From assembly GCA_037724045.1 (NCBI GenBank), contig JBBJOW010000010.1:1-64000 (forward strand): DNA of 64,000 nucleotides, in the 5' to 3' direction. Position numbers and translations under genes: made by a program. The DNA comes from DATLGB01 sp037724045 (lineage in GTDB: Bacteria > Actinomycetota > Thermoleophilia > Solirubrobacterales > Solirubrobacteraceae). Positions 22,317 to 31,151 of this stretch are shown here, one piece after another (the stretch's first letter is position 1; the number at the start of each line of letters is the position of its first letter). The notes beneath the pieces were generated by a model. That model was not told where the DNA came from. It saw nothing but the letters and a program-made list of their open reading frames with translations, and ran no database searches.

Positions 22317-23974
22317 GCGACCACGGTCTCCTTTCCGAGCTGCTCCTGCAGCGCGATGTCCTGCGAGTAGTCGATCGGCAGCACGATGATGGACGGCTCG
22401 TCGAGCGTGAGCGCCTTCGCCAGATGCCGCCTGAAGTCGTCCACCGATTCGCAGCGGAAGCCGGGCAACCCGAACGCCTGCGCGAGCAGGACGAAGTCGG
22501 GATTGGTGAAGTCGACGCCGAAGTGGCGGCCGAACTTGTTGTCCTGCTTCCAGACGATCGAGCCGTACTGCTGGTTCTCCCAGATGACGTTCACCACGGC
22601 GGTCTTCAGCCGGCGCGCCGTCTCGAGCTCCTGACAGTTCATGAGGAACCCGCCGTCGCCGCTCACCGTGACGACCTTGCGCTCCGGGTGCACGAGCTTG
22701 GCCGCGATCCCGGTCGGCAGCGCGATGCCCATGCCCGCCAGGCCGTTGGCGATGAACACCGTGTCCGGCTCGTGGGCGGGGAACATGCGCGCGATCCACA
22801 GCTTGTGCATGCCGACGTCGGAGACGAGGATGTCCTGGCCGGAGAGCTGCTGGCGGATCTCGGACAGCACGCGCGGCGGGTGCATCGGGAAGGCGTCGTC
22901 GGACGCGCCGGCCTCGAAGACGCCCTGGACGAGGTCCTCGAGCCGCGACGGCGTCGTCGTCGTCGGCTCGCCCGTGCCGACCAGGCCGATGAGGCGCCGC
23001 AGGATCAGGTCGATGTCGCCCACCAGGTCGGCCGTGGTCTCGAAGTGCTCGTCGACCTCGGCGGCGACGGTGTCGATGCAGATGATCGTCTTGTTCTTCT
23101 TGGGGTTCCAGTTGATGGGGGCGTGCTCGACGAGGTCGTAGCCGACGGTGATGATGACGTCGGCGTGCTCGAAGCCCGCGAGCTCGTAGTCGCGCGCCTG
23201 CATGCCGACGGTGCCGCGCCAGTGGGGATCGTCGTCGGCGACGACCCCCTTGCCCATGAAGGTCGCCGCCACGCCCATGCCGGTCGCGTGGGCGAACGCG
23301 CGCAGGGCCGGCGCCGCGCCGCCGCGCGAGATGCCGTTGCCGGCGAGAATGAGCGGGTACTCGGCGTCGCGGATGATCGCGGCGGCCTCGTCGAGCTCGG
23401 CCTGGCTGGGCTCGGGCCGGCGCTGCTCCTGGCGGTGCGTGAGCGGACGCCCGTCGCCCACCGCAGACGCCATGACGTCCTCGGGAAGCTCGATGTGCGT
23501 CGGGCCCGGCTTCTGGGCCTGCGCGACCTTGAACGCCTTGCGGACCGCCTCGGGAATCATCGCCGGTGAGTTCAGCCGCGTGTTCCACTTGGTGATCGGC
23601 TTGAACATCGAGACGACGTCGATGTACTGATGGCTCTCCTTGTGCGTGCGCTCCAGGTCGCCCTGCCCGGTCAGCGCGACGAGCGGCGAGCGGTCCAGCC
23701 ACGCGTCGGCGACCGCGGTCACCAGGTTGGTCGCGCCGGGTCCGAGCGTGCCCAGGCAGACGCCTGCCCGGTGGGTCAGCCGCCCGTACATGTCGGCCAT
23801 GTACGCCCCGCCCTGCTCGTGGCGGACGGGGATGAACGTGATCTGCGAATCCTCCAGCGCGCGGTTGAGGTCGAGTGTCTCCTCGCCCGGAATGCCGAAG
23901 ACGTACTCGACGCCCTCGGACTCCAGGCAGTCGACGAACAGGTCGGCCGCATTGCGCTCGTTCATGTCCGTCAC
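22313..23974 (-). CDS. Acetolactate synthase-like TPP enzyme
   Basis: Thiamine-diphosphate enzyme of the acetohydroxyacid synthase/AlsS family, 553 aa. N-terminal VFGIPGEETLDL with catalytic-type Glu (FIPVRHEQGGAYMADMYGR), GTLGPGATN, central nucleotide-binding domain (LILAGNGISRGGA) and the TPP motif GDGGFLMNCQELETARR ending ...WENQQYGS. It lacks a small-subunit gene nearby and groups by look with catabolic AlsS or SsuG-like enzymes. The GTG at 23974 is preferred because GAGGGG stands 6 bases upstream; an in-frame ATG follows at 23965. It is the first gene of a unit with gabD. Confidence 0.88.
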   Translation of the reverse strand: MTDMNERNAADLFVDCLESEGVEYVFGIPGEETLDLNRALEDSQITFIPVRHEQGGAYMADMYGRLTHRAGVCLGTLGPGATNLVTAVADAWLDRSPLVALTGQGDLERTHKESHQYIDVVSMFKPITKWNTRLNSPAMIPEAVRKAFKVAQAQKPGPTHIELPEDVMASAVGDGRPLTHRQEQRRPEPSQAELDEAAAIIRDAEYPLILAGNGISRGGAAPALRAFAHATGMGVAATFMGKGVVADDDPHWRGTVGMQARDYELAGFEHADVIITVGYDLVEHAPINWNPKKNKTIICIDTVAAEVDEHFETTADLVGDIDLILRRLIGLVGTGEPTTTTPSRLEDLVQGVFEAGASDDAFPMHPPRVLSEIRQQLSGQDILVSDVGMHKLWIARMFPAHEPDTVFIANGLAGMGIALPTGIAAKLVHPERKVVTVSGDGGFLMNCQELETARRLKTAVVNVIWENQQYGSIVWKQDNKFGRHFGVDFTNPDFVLLAQAFGLPGFRCESVDDFRRHLAKALTLDEPSIIVLPIDYSQDIALQEQLGKETVVA

Positions 23975-24000
23975 TGGCTACCCCTCGGCTCGATCCCGTC

Positions 24001-24006
24001 TAACGT
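24001..24006 (+). promoter_or_regulatory. Leaderless -10 box of the SpoIID-type gene
   Basis: TAACGT stands 9 bases before the ATG at 24016 with no ribosome-binding site between. Confidence 0.45.
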
Positions 24007-24015
24007 GATGAGCGC

Positions 24016-25401
24016 ATGTTGAAGGCCCGGGTCTCCCTCTGCGTTGCGGCGGTGCTGTGCGCCGCCATCCCTGCGACCGCTGACGCGGCCGGTCGCTTCA
24101 CGATCCGTGGCGCCGGCTTCGGGCACGGGGTCGGCATGAGCCAGTACGGCGCGTACGGCTTCGCCCTGCAGGGCCGGACCTACGACCAGATCCTGGCCCA
24201 CTACTACACGGACACGGCGCTGGGTCGCGAAGGCGGCACGACGGTGCGCGTGCTCCTGCAAGACGTGTCCACCGCGTCCTTCAGCGGCGCGCGGTCGGCG
24301 AACGGCAAGCGCCTGAACCCCGGACGGACCTACTACGTACGCCAGGCGAGCGGGACCGTGGAGGTCGCCAACGAGGCCGGCAAGGTCCTGCGGCGCGCGT
24401 CGGGGCTGATGACGGTCAAGCCGTCGCGCGGCACCGTCACCCTCAGCCGCGCCGGCGTCTACCGCGACCAGCTCGAGTTCCGCGAGTCGGGCATCTTCGG
24501 CGTGCAGGCCGTCAACGCGGTGGGGATGGAGAAGTACGTGCGCGGCGTCGTCGCGCTCGAGTCGCCGTCCTCCTGGCCGGCCGAGGCGCTGAAGGCGCAG
24601 GCCGTCGCCGCGCGCACGTACGCGCTCACGACGTCGAAGGGCGGCAACGGCTTCGACCAGTACGCCGACACGCGCTCGCAGGTCTACGGCGGCGTGGCCG
24701 CGGAGACGTCGACCACGGACGCGGCGGTGCGCGCGACCAAGCACCGGGTCGTCACCTACCAGGGCGAGCCGGTCACCACCTACTTCTTCTCCACCTCTGG
24801 AGGACGCACGGAGGACGTCGAGAACACGTCGCTGGGCGTCGAGCCGCTGCCGTGGCTGAAGTCCGTCAAGGACCCGTTCGACGACGCGTCGCCCAAGCAC
24901 CGCTGGGGGCCCTATCGCTGGCCGATGAGCAAGGCGGCGGACAAGCTCGCGGGCTACGTCAAGGGCTCGTTCATCGGCATCGAGGTCATCCGCCGCGGCC
25001 GCTCGCCGCGGATCGTCTCCGCCGACGTCGTCGGCAGCGCCGGTCGCACGCGGGTGACGGGGGCGACGCTGCGCGCCGAGCTCGAGCTCTTCGACTCGTG
25101 GGCGTACTTCAGCTCGATCACCACCGGCTCGGGCCCGAAGGCCGAGGTCGACCGCACCGCGCTGCTCGGCACGGAGCCCGCGATGCGCGCGGCGCGCTCC
25201 ACGCGCCGCGTCGAGGGCCGCATCTTCCCCGCCGTCGGCGGCGCGACCGTCAGCGTCCAGCGCCTCGAGGGCTTCCGCTGGGCCACGGTCGCCTCTGCCG
25301 ACACGGACGCCCAGGGCCGTTACGCCTACGTCGCCGAGCAGCCCGGCCGCTACCGCGTCCGCTTCCTGCTCGACACCGGGCCCGCGGTAGAAGTCGAGTA
25401 G
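24016..25401 (+). CDS. Exported SpoIID/LytB-domain protein
   Basis: 461 aa with a signal peptide cleaved near ADAAG (residue 25). The glycan-binding motif GFGHGVGMSQYGAYGFA comes straight after the signal peptide, whereas in SpoIID itself it lies near the C-terminus. The SpoIID core follows (about 150-360: VNAVGMEKYVRGVVALE, SSWPAEALKAQAVAARTYAL, FFSTSGGRTEDVENTS). A C-terminal carboxypeptidase-regulatory-like beta domain (about 390-461) ends the protein. SpoIID proteins are lytic transglycosylases acting on denuded peptidoglycan; here a cell-wall role is likely. Confidence 0.88.
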   Translation: MLKARVSLCVAAVLCAAIPATADAAGRFTIRGAGFGHGVGMSQYGAYGFALQGRTYDQILAHYYTDTALGREGGTTVRVLLQDVSTASFSGARSANGKRLNPGRTYYVRQASGTVEVANEAGKVLRRASGLMTVKPSRGTVTLSRAGVYRDQLEFRESGIFGVQAVNAVGMEKYVRGVVALESPSSWPAEALKAQAVAARTYALTTSKGGNGFDQYADTRSQVYGGVAAETSTTDAAVRATKHRVVTYQGEPVTTYFFSTSGGRTEDVENTSLGVEPLPWLKSVKDPFDDASPKHRWGPYRWPMSKAADKLAGYVKGSFIGIEVIRRGRSPRIVSADVVGSAGRTRVTGATLRAELELFDSWAYFSSITTGSGPKAEVDRTALLGTEPAMRAARSTRRVEGRIFPAVGGATVSVQRLEGFRWATVASADTDAQGRYAYVAEQPGRYRVRFLLDTGPAVEVE

Positions 25402-25402
25402 T

Positions 25403-25858
25403 TCAGGCGTACAGGCGCATCAGCAGCTCGGCGACGCAGACGGGCTTGTCGCCGCCCTCGCGCTCGAAGGTCAGCTCGGTGGTCACCTGCAGGCCGCCGG
25501 ACACCTCTTTGACCTCGCCGAGGCGGCCGGTCGCGCGCACCTTGGCGCCGACGGGCAGCGGCGACGGGAAGCGGACCTTGCCCAAGCCGTAGTTGATGGC
25601 CATCTTGAAGCCCTTGTAGTCGACGACCTCGCCCTGCAGCGGCACGGCGAGCGACAGGGTGAAGAAGCCGTGCACGATGGTGCCGCCGAACGGCGTCTCC
25701 TTCTCGGCCCGGTCGACGTCGAGATGGATCCACTGGTGGTCGCCCGTGACGTCGGCGAACGCCTGCACGTCCTCCTGGGTGATCTCGCGCCAGTCGGACG
25801 TCCCCAGCTCGGACCCCTCCGCCGCCTTGACCGCGTCGATTCCGTTCAGTTCGCGCAT
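25403..25858 (-). CDS. MaoC-family (R)-hydratase
   Basis: Hot-dog-fold enoyl-CoA hydratase-type protein, 151 aa. The hydratase-2 motif is present as AFADVTGDHQWIHLDVDRAEKETPFGGTIVHGF (Asp/His pair near 38-45). The ATG at 25858 (MRELNGIDAVKAAEG) starts 18 bp from the divergent exonuclease gene, with a shared -10 core. It may act in fatty-acid or polyhydroxyalkanoate metabolism; substrate is not evident. Confidence 0.88.
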   Translation of the reverse strand: MRELNGIDAVKAAEGSELGTSDWREITQEDVQAFADVTGDHQWIHLDVDRAEKETPFGGTIVHGFFTLSLAVPLQGEVVDYKGFKMAINYGLGKVRFPSPLPVGAKVRATGRLGEVKEVSGGLQVTTELTFEREGGDKPVCVAELLMRLYA

Positions 25859-25863
25859 GTCGA

Positions 25864-25870
25864 CATACTG
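25864..25870. promoter_or_regulatory. Bidirectional -10 core between maoC-type and exonuclease genes
   Basis: CATACTG gives CATACT on the plus strand, 7 bases before the exonuclease ATG, and CAGTAT on the minus strand, 6 bases before the hydratase ATG. The gap is 18 bp. The core ATACT is the same as in the otsB/TSUP gap. Confidence 0.5.
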
Positions 25871-25876
25871 CCGCGG

Positions 25877-26734
25877 ATGGCTGGTCCGCTGCTGTGCGCC
25901 GATGCGCCCCATCTGCTCTACCGGGCGTTCTTCGGCCTGCCCGACTCGATCAAGGGCGCGGACGACCGGCCGGTCAACGCGCTGCTGGGCTCGGTCAACC
26001 AGACGCTGTGGTGCGTGGAGCGCTTCAAGCCGCGGGCGGTCGTCATGTGCTTCGGCGCCGAGGCGGCCATCTACCGCACGGACGCCTACCCGGCCTATCA
26101 CGCCCATCGCCCCGAGATGCCCGGCGACCTCGCGCACCAGTGGGCGCTCGCGCCGGACCTGTACCGGGCGCTGGGCTGGGCGGTCGTGGACTCCGCCGAG
26201 CTGGAGGCGGACGACCTGATGGGGACCCTCGTCGCCGACGAGGAGGATCGCGGCGGCGAGGCGCTCATCCTCAGTGGCGACCGCGACATGTATCAATGTG
26301 TGACCGACAAGGTGCACGTGCTGCTGCAGCAGCGCGGCCGCGACGGACCGAAGGAGCTCGACCCGGCGGCGGTGCAGGCGCGCTACGGCGTCACGCCCGC
26401 GCAGGTTCCCGACTTCATCGCGCTGCGCGGCGACCCGTCGGACGGGCTGCCGGGCGCCAAGGGCATCGGTGAGAAGACCGCGGCCGATCTGCTGCGGCGC
26501 CACGGCGACCTCGAGACCACGCTCGACGCGGCCGTGCGCGAGCGCACGCCGACCGTTCGCCGCGCCCTGCACGAGCAGGCCGCCGAGCTGCGCTCCTTCA
26601 AGGACATCGCCACGCTGCGCCGAATCGAGATGGACCGGCCCGTGGACGCGCCGACGGATGGCGCGTCCGGGGCTGAGGCTGCCGAGCGCCTAGGGATGCG
26701 CCGGCTCGCAGAGCGCCTGCGCAGCAGTTTCTAA
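25877..26734 (+). CDS. 5'-3' exonuclease (DNA polymerase I N-domain family)
   Basis: Stand-alone flap/5'-nuclease of 285 aa. Metal-binding acidic residues appear in ADAPHLLYRAF, ELEADDLMGTL and LSGDRDMYQCV, followed by DFIALRGDPSDGLPGAKGIGEKTA, the helix-hairpin-helix DNA-binding segment. The first motif usually has DG/DA-x-x-x-x-R-xx-F, matched here. Such proteins remove primers or flaps when Pol I lacks or duplicates the domain. Confidence 0.9.
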   Translation: MAGPLLCADAPHLLYRAFFGLPDSIKGADDRPVNALLGSVNQTLWCVERFKPRAVVMCFGAEAAIYRTDAYPAYHAHRPEMPGDLAHQWALAPDLYRALGWAVVDSAELEADDLMGTLVADEEDRGGEALILSGDRDMYQCVTDKVHVLLQQRGRDGPKELDPAAVQARYGVTPAQVPDFIALRGDPSDGLPGAKGIGEKTAADLLRRHGDLETTLDAAVRERTPTVRRALHEQAAELRSFKDIATLRRIEMDRPVDAPTDGASGAEAAERLGMRRLAERLRSSF

Positions 26735-26737
26735 CCT
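26732..26737 (+). promoter_or_regulatory. -10 box before the GH2 gene
   Basis: TAACCT overlaps the exonuclease stop codon and lies 9 bases before the GTG at 26747, consistent with a leaderless transcript. Co-transcription with the exonuclease gene is equally possible. Confidence 0.4.
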
Positions 26738-26746
26738 CTCCACGTC

Positions 26747-28597
26747 GTGCTGGACCACCCCCGCCGCCTCGCCTTCGTCACCCTGCTCGCGTTCCTGGCG
26801 ATGGCCGCCCCGGCGTCGAAGGCCACGCTCGGCGAGGGACCGCCTGTCGCCGTTGCCCTCGACACGGGGTGGGAGGTCCGCTTCGACCCCGAGGACGTGG
26901 GCCTCGACGGCGGCTGGGAGTCGGGGCGCTTGGAGGAGGACTGGCAGGACGTCACCGTCCCCCATGTCTTCAACGCGAAGCCGATCGACGACCAGTTCCT
27001 CGGCACGAACGCCTGGTACCGGCTGCGGCTGCGGACCCCGGTGACGCCGGCCGGCTTCGGCTGGGCCCTGCGCTTCGCCGGCGTACGGCGCGAGGCGACG
27101 GTGTGGCTCAACGGGACGCGCCTCGGGCGCCGCGACGCGCCGTTCGCCCCCTTCACGCTGCCGGCGGAGGGCCTGCGCGCCGCGGGCCAGCTCAACGAGC
27201 TCGTGGTCCGCGTCTCCAACCTGCGTGACGAGGAGCTGCGCGAGGGCTGGTGGAACTGGGGCGGCATCACGCGGCCGGTCACCCTGGAGCCGGTCGGCCG
27301 GGTCGAGTGGGAGGACCTCGGCGTGCTCTCCGACGTGGACTGCGAGGGTACCGACTGCGCGGCGGTCGCGCGCACCGACGGCTGGCTCGTCAGCCACTCC
27401 GACGAGGTCGAGGACGTGACGCTGACGGTCGGCCTCACGTCTCCGTCGGGCAAGCAGAGCGCACACACCGAGATCGTCGAGGACCTGCAACCGGGCGAGC
27501 GCCGCCGGGTGGGCTTCGGCATCGACGTCGAGGACCCGATGCTGTGGTCCCCCGTCACCCCGAACCTCTACGCCGCGCAGGCCACCGCATCCGTCGACGG
27601 CGAGGTGCAGCAGATGGAACAGCGGCGCATCGGGCTGCGCTTCGTACGCGTGCGCCGCGGCCGTCTCTACCTCAACGGCAACGAGCTGCAGCTACGCGGC
27701 GCGTCGATCCAGGAGGACGTCCCCGGCCGCGGCCCCGCGCTGCGCGACGAGGACATCGAGACGATCATCGACGACCTCCAACGCCTGCAGGCCAACGTCA
27801 CCCGCGCCCAGTACCCGCTCGACGAGCGCCTGCTGAGCCGGCTCGACGAGGAGGGCATCCTCGTCTGGAGCCAGGCGCCCGTCTACCACGAGGACGAGGA
27901 CCTCGAGGAGGAGGCGGGCCGGGTCGCCGCGCTGGGCAAGGTGCGCACGACGGTGCTCACCGGCCGCAACCACCCCTCCGTGCTGACGCACTCCGTCGCC
28001 AACGAGCTCGACCCCTACGCCGACGACGTCCCCGGCACGCGCGACTTCCTCGAGCGCGCGGCGGTCGAGGCGCGCGACCTCGACGACACCGTTCCCGTCG
28101 CGCTGGACCTCCTGTCGTACCCGAACATCCCGCGCCAGGAGGTCTACGACGCCTTCGGCCTGCTCGGCATCAACTCCTACTACGGCTGGTACGGCGGCAA
28201 GGAGGGGACCCCGCAGTCCACCGAGGACTTCGACGACCTCGCGCCCTTCCTGCGCTACATGCGCGAGATCTACCCGCGCCAGGCACAGATCGTCACCGAG
28301 TTCGGCGCCGAGTCCACCTTCAGCGGGCCCGAGACCGTCAAGGAGACCTACGAGTTCCAGGCCAACTACGTCCGCGACCACCTGCGCGTGGTGGACGAGA
28401 TGCCGTGGCTCGCCGGCGCGATCTACTGGACCGCGCGCGAGTTCTACGTCAAGCCCGACTGGGACGGCGGCGCGCTGCGGCGCAACGTGGAGCGCGACGC
28501 GCTGCACAACAAGGGGCTGATCAAGTACGACGGGACCGCCAAGCCCGCGTTCGACGTGGCTCGCGAGGTCTTCTCGAACACGCCGATCTACCGCTGA
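26747..28597 (+). CDS. Secreted glycoside hydrolase family 2 protein
   Basis: 616 aa with an N-terminal signal peptide (RRLAFVTLLAFLAMAAPASKA). Domain order is that of GH2: sugar-binding jelly roll (about 45-190, ATVWLNGTRLGRRDAPFAPF), immunoglobulin-like domain (about 190-300) and TIM barrel. Acid/base Glu420 sits in ANE after NHPSVLTHSV, and the nucleophile Glu518 in IVTEFGAES. The DGWEVRFDP-type opening and ITRPVTLEP are typical of beta-glucuronidase/galactosidase relatives. Beta-glycosidase activity is expected but the sugar cannot be told. Start is GTG at 26747. Confidence 0.9.
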   Translation: MLDHPRRLAFVTLLAFLAMAAPASKATLGEGPPVAVALDTGWEVRFDPEDVGLDGGWESGRLEEDWQDVTVPHVFNAKPIDDQFLGTNAWYRLRLRTPVTPAGFGWALRFAGVRREATVWLNGTRLGRRDAPFAPFTLPAEGLRAAGQLNELVVRVSNLRDEELREGWWNWGGITRPVTLEPVGRVEWEDLGVLSDVDCEGTDCAAVARTDGWLVSHSDEVEDVTLTVGLTSPSGKQSAHTEIVEDLQPGERRRVGFGIDVEDPMLWSPVTPNLYAAQATASVDGEVQQMEQRRIGLRFVRVRRGRLYLNGNELQLRGASIQEDVPGRGPALRDEDIETIIDDLQRLQANVTRAQYPLDERLLSRLDEEGILVWSQAPVYHEDEDLEEEAGRVAALGKVRTTVLTGRNHPSVLTHSVANELDPYADDVPGTRDFLERAAVEARDLDDTVPVALDLLSYPNIPRQEVYDAFGLLGINSYYGWYGGKEGTPQSTEDFDDLAPFLRYMREIYPRQAQIVTEFGAESTFSGPETVKETYEFQANYVRDHLRVVDEMPWLAGAIYWTAREFYVKPDWDGGALRRNVERDALHNKGLIKYDGTAKPAFDVAREVFSNTPIYR

Positions 28598-28615
28598 CGC
28601 GGGCTGGCGCCCGCG
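28598..28615 (+). terminator. Hairpin directly after the GH2 stop
   Basis: CGCGGGC-TGGC-GCCCGCG forms a 7-bp stem with a 4-nt loop, beginning at the base after the TGA. There is no U-tract, as usual in GC-rich actinobacteria. Confidence 0.5.
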
Positions 28616-28683
28616 GACCGGTTCGAGGGCGCCGGCCAACTGCTGCAGGTAAGGGAGAAGGGAGTGAGTCCGCGCCACGCCGA

Positions 28684-28719
28684 GGGGCCTGAGGGTTGCC
28701 AGAACCACCCTCAGGCCCC
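28684..28719. terminator. Strong bidirectional terminator hairpin
   Basis: GGGGCCTGAGGGT (28684-28696) pairs perfectly over 13 bp with ACCCTCAGGCCCC (28707-28719) around a 10-nt loop. It lies between the convergent GH2 and ychF genes, where a two-way terminator is expected. The remaining sequence 28616-28807 shows no gene. Confidence 0.7.
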
Positions 28720-28807
28720 CGCCGCCGCCACACCCCTCCCATCCCTCAATGCCGCAGTTGGCTTCGACCAGTTCGAACCGGCCGTGGGCGACAGCCGGCC
28801 TCAGCAG

Positions 28808-29890
28808 CTACGGCGTGAACTTGACCGTGATGACGTCGCCGTCCGTCATCACGTAGTCGCGGCCCTCGAGGCGCAGGGTGCCGCGGTCGCGGGCGCCGGA
28901 GTAGCCGCCCGCCTCGACGAGCCGGTCCCATCCGATGACCTCCGCGCGGACGAAGCCCTTCTGGATGTCGGAGTGGATGCCACCGGCGGCGTGCCAGACC
29001 GACAGGCCGCGGCGCAGGTGCCACGACTGCGCGGGCTTGTCCTCGCCGGCGGTGAAGAAGGCGATCAGGTCGAGCAGGTCGAAGGCACCGCGCACGACGC
29101 GGTCCAGGCCCGACTCCCCGAGCCCCATCTCCTCGCGCATCGACAGGGCCTCGTCATCGTCGCCGAGCTCGGCCAGGTCGGCCTCGATGCGGCTCGAGAT
29201 GGCGACGGCCTTCGCGCCGTGGGCGGCGGCGTGCTCCGCCACGACGGCGGGCACCTCGTCGGTCCCCTCGTCGACGTTGGCGACGAAGAGCACCGGCTTC
29301 CCGCTCAGGGGCGAGAGGTCGCGCATCGCGTTGGGGGCGGCGGCGGAGACCGGAACCGTGCGCGCCGGCCTGCCCTCCTGCAGCGCGGCGATGACGGCAG
29401 CCAGCCAGGCCTCCTCCGCCTTGGCCTCACGGTCGCCGCCGCGAGCCTCGCGGACCACGCGTGCGTGACGGCGCTCGGCCTGCTCGAGGTCGGCGTAGAT
29501 GAGCTCGGTCTCGATCGTCTCGATGTCGCGCCTGGGGTCGACGTCGCCTTCGGGATGGATGACGTTGTCGTCGCCGTGCGCGCGGACGACGTGCAGGATC
29601 GCGTCGGTCTCGCGGATGTTGGCCAGGAACTGGTTGCCGAGGCCTTCCCCCTCGGAGGCGCCGCGGACCAGGCCGGCGATGTCGTGGACCTGGATCGTGT
29701 CGTAGACGATGTTCGAGGCGCCCACCGTTGCGGCGACCTGGTCCATACGCGAGTCGGCGACCGGCAGCACCGCGACGTTGGGCTCGATGGTCGTGAAGGG
29801 GTAGTTGGCCGCTTCCGCGCCACCCTTGGCCATCGCGTTGAACAGCGACGACTTGCCCGCGTTGGGCATGCCCACGATCCCGACCTTCAT
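28808..29890 (-). CDS. ychF: Ribosome-associated ATPase/GTPase YchF
   Basis: Obg-family P-loop protein that binds ATP and the ribosome (redox/translation regulator). Walker A is GMPNAGKSSL at 7-16, switch/DxxG is VHDIAGLVRGASEGEGLGN, and the NKxD position has the YchF-type NVDE. The C-terminal TGS domain is complete (WHLRRGLSVWHAAGGIHSDIQKGF... DGDVITVKF). 360 aa is normal. Its ATG overlaps the PAP2 stop (ATGA); it is the last gene of a four-gene operon led by mce. Confidence 0.95.
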   Translation of the reverse strand: MKVGIVGMPNAGKSSLFNAMAKGGAEAANYPFTTIEPNVAVLPVADSRMDQVAATVGASNIVYDTIQVHDIAGLVRGASEGEGLGNQFLANIRETDAILHVVRAHGDDNVIHPEGDVDPRRDIETIETELIYADLEQAERRHARVVREARGGDREAKAEEAWLAAVIAALQEGRPARTVPVSAAAPNAMRDLSPLSGKPVLFVANVDEGTDEVPAVVAEHAAAHGAKAVAISSRIEADLAELGDDDEALSMREEMGLGESGLDRVVRGAFDLLDLIAFFTAGEDKPAQSWHLRRGLSVWHAAGGIHSDIQKGFVRAEVIGWDRLVEAGGYSGARDRGTLRLEGRDYVMTDGDVITVKFTP

Positions 29891-30453
29891 CCGCGTCCCA
29901 CCCGCCCGATCAGCGAGCCGAGCGCAGCGCCGGCGAGGATGTCGCTCGGATAGTGAACGCCGAGGAAGAGCCTGCTGAGCGCCATCGGCACGGCAACCAC
30001 GTAGAGCACGCCGGCCGGCAGCAGCCCCGAGTAGGCCTGCGCCGCCGCGAAGGACGACGACGAGTGCGAGGACGGGAAGGAGAGGCCGGTCGGCGTGGCC
30101 ATCAGGGCGGGGAGGTTCTCGACCGCGGGCCGCTGACGGCCGATGGCGACCTTGATCGTGCTCGAGCTGACGTAGGCGATGCCGACCGTCGCGGTGGCCG
30201 ATCGCCAGCGCGCAGCGCGGCGACGGTCGACGAGCGAGCCTCCGATACCGAAGCCCAGCCACAGCATCCCGTGCTCACCCAGCCCCGAGAAACGGCGCAC
30301 GGCGGCGACGCGGCGCTCCTCGCGCGCAAGGGAGCGGAAGGCGCGGTACACCGACAGGTCGACGGCGTTCAGCCACGCGCGCGCGCCACCGCGGCGCCCG
30401 GCTTCACGGAGCGGCTCTGCGGCGTCGAGCGGCTCGGTCGCCGCCGTCGTCAA
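29887..30453 (-). CDS. PAP2-family membrane phosphatase
   Basis: Type 2 phosphatidic-acid phosphatase-like protein, 188 aa, with all three motifs: K-x6-RP (KVAIGRQRP), PSSHSSSSF, and SRLFLGVHYPSDI. About four to five membrane segments are present. It probably acts on lipid phosphates such as undecaprenyl pyrophosphate or phosphatidate. Start is TTG at 30453, overlapping the upstream stop as TTGA; the alternative would lose the basic N-terminus. Confidence 0.88.
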   Translation of the reverse strand: MTTAATEPLDAAEPLREAGRRGGARAWLNAVDLSVYRAFRSLAREERRVAAVRRFSGLGEHGMLWLGFGIGGSLVDRRRAARWRSATATVGIAYVSSSTIKVAIGRQRPAVENLPALMATPTGLSFPSSHSSSSFAAAQAYSGLLPAGVLYVVAVPMALSRLFLGVHYPSDILAGAALGSLIGRVGRG

Positions 30454-30674
30454 AACCCGATGCGCTGCTCGTCGGACTCGATGCGCAGGTAGATGACCTG
30501 GCCGAGGTTGACGAGCACAGCGCCATCGGCGGTGTCGATCTCGCGGAAGCCGCTTTCCCCGGAGGTCAGCAGGCCACGCAGCTGGTCGAGCTTGTCGGGC
30601 GCCATGCGCAGGGAGAGGGCTCCGCCGGCGTGGAAGCCGAGGGCGATGCGCTTGGGACGGTCTTCGGAAGGCAC
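30450..30674 (-). CDS. Hypothetical protein, 74 aa
   Basis: Small soluble protein beginning MPSEDRPKRIALGFHAGG and ending YLRIESDEQRIGF. The middle (MAPDKLDQLRGLL) is helical and the rest looks like a beta sandwich strand set (VLVNLGQVIYLRI). It starts with GTG sharing one base with the mce stop (TAGTG) and overlaps the PAP2 TTG, so it is tightly embedded in the operon. Family unknown to me; its conserved position behind an epimerase could be checked. Confidence 0.65.
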   Translation of the reverse strand: MPSEDRPKRIALGFHAGGALSLRMAPDKLDQLRGLLTSGESGFREIDTADGAVLVNLGQVIYLRIESDEQRIGF

Positions 30675-31087
30675 TAGTGGTGGTTCTCCGCTGGTTGGAC
30701 GATCTCGGTCAGCACGCCGCCGGTCGAGGCGGGGTGCAGGAAGGCGACGCGCGACGAGCGGATGCCCGTGCGGGGGGTCTCGTCGATGAGGCGCAGGCCG
30801 CCGTCGCGCAGCTCGGCGAGCGTCGCGTCGATGTCGGCCACCTGGTAGGCGACGTGGTGCAGGCCCGGGCCCTTCTTGGCGAGGAACTTGCCCACCGGCG
30901 TGTCGTCGCCGAGCGGGGCCAGCAGCTCGACGTGGTTCTCGCCGACGTCGAGCAGAACCGCCTCGACGCCCTGCTCCTCCACGGTCTCGCGGTGCACGAG
31001 CGTCATCGCGTAGCGCTGCTCGTAGAGGGCGAGGGCGGCGTCGAGATCCGTCACGGCGACGCCCACGTGGTCGATGCGACCGAACAT
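30674..31087 (-). CDS. mce: Methylmalonyl-CoA epimerase
   Basis: Vicinal-oxygen-chelate-fold epimerase of 137 aa interconverting (R)- and (S)-methylmalonyl-CoA in propionate and odd-chain fatty-acid metabolism. Metal ligands are visible as IDHVGVAV (His7), LHHVAYQV and the final GGVLTEIVQP Glu; NHVELLAPLG is also typical. The ATG at 31087 is chosen. TACCCT 8 bases upstream makes a leaderless start likely, and it is the head gene of mce-74aa-PAP2-ychF. Confidence 0.9.
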   Translation of the reverse strand: MFGRIDHVGVAVTDLDAALALYEQRYAMTLVHRETVEEQGVEAVLLDVGENHVELLAPLGDDTPVGKFLAKKGPGLHHVAYQVADIDATLAELRDGGLRLIDETPRTGIRSSRVAFLHPASTGGVLTEIVQPAENHH

Positions 31088-31095
31088 TGGTTGGG

Positions 31096-31101
31096 AGGGT
31101 A
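31096..31101 (-). promoter_or_regulatory. Leaderless -10 box of the mce operon
   Basis: On the minus strand TACCCT stands 8 bases before the mce ATG. The identical hexamer precedes the genes at 46426 and 57884. Confidence 0.5.
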
Positions 31102-31151
31102 ACGTCGCCCGGCAGGACGAACTTGAAGCGCAGGCCACGCGAAGCTGGCCG

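Noticed and set aside
28598..28807. tRNA gene suggested by GGTTCGA-like words
   Set aside because: No cloverleaf can be built; the region is explained by two terminator hairpins.
31085..31151. Upstream extension of the lipid kinase to 31074
   Set aside because: The extra residues are antisense to mce and its promoter; GTG at 31152 is the nearest canonical start.
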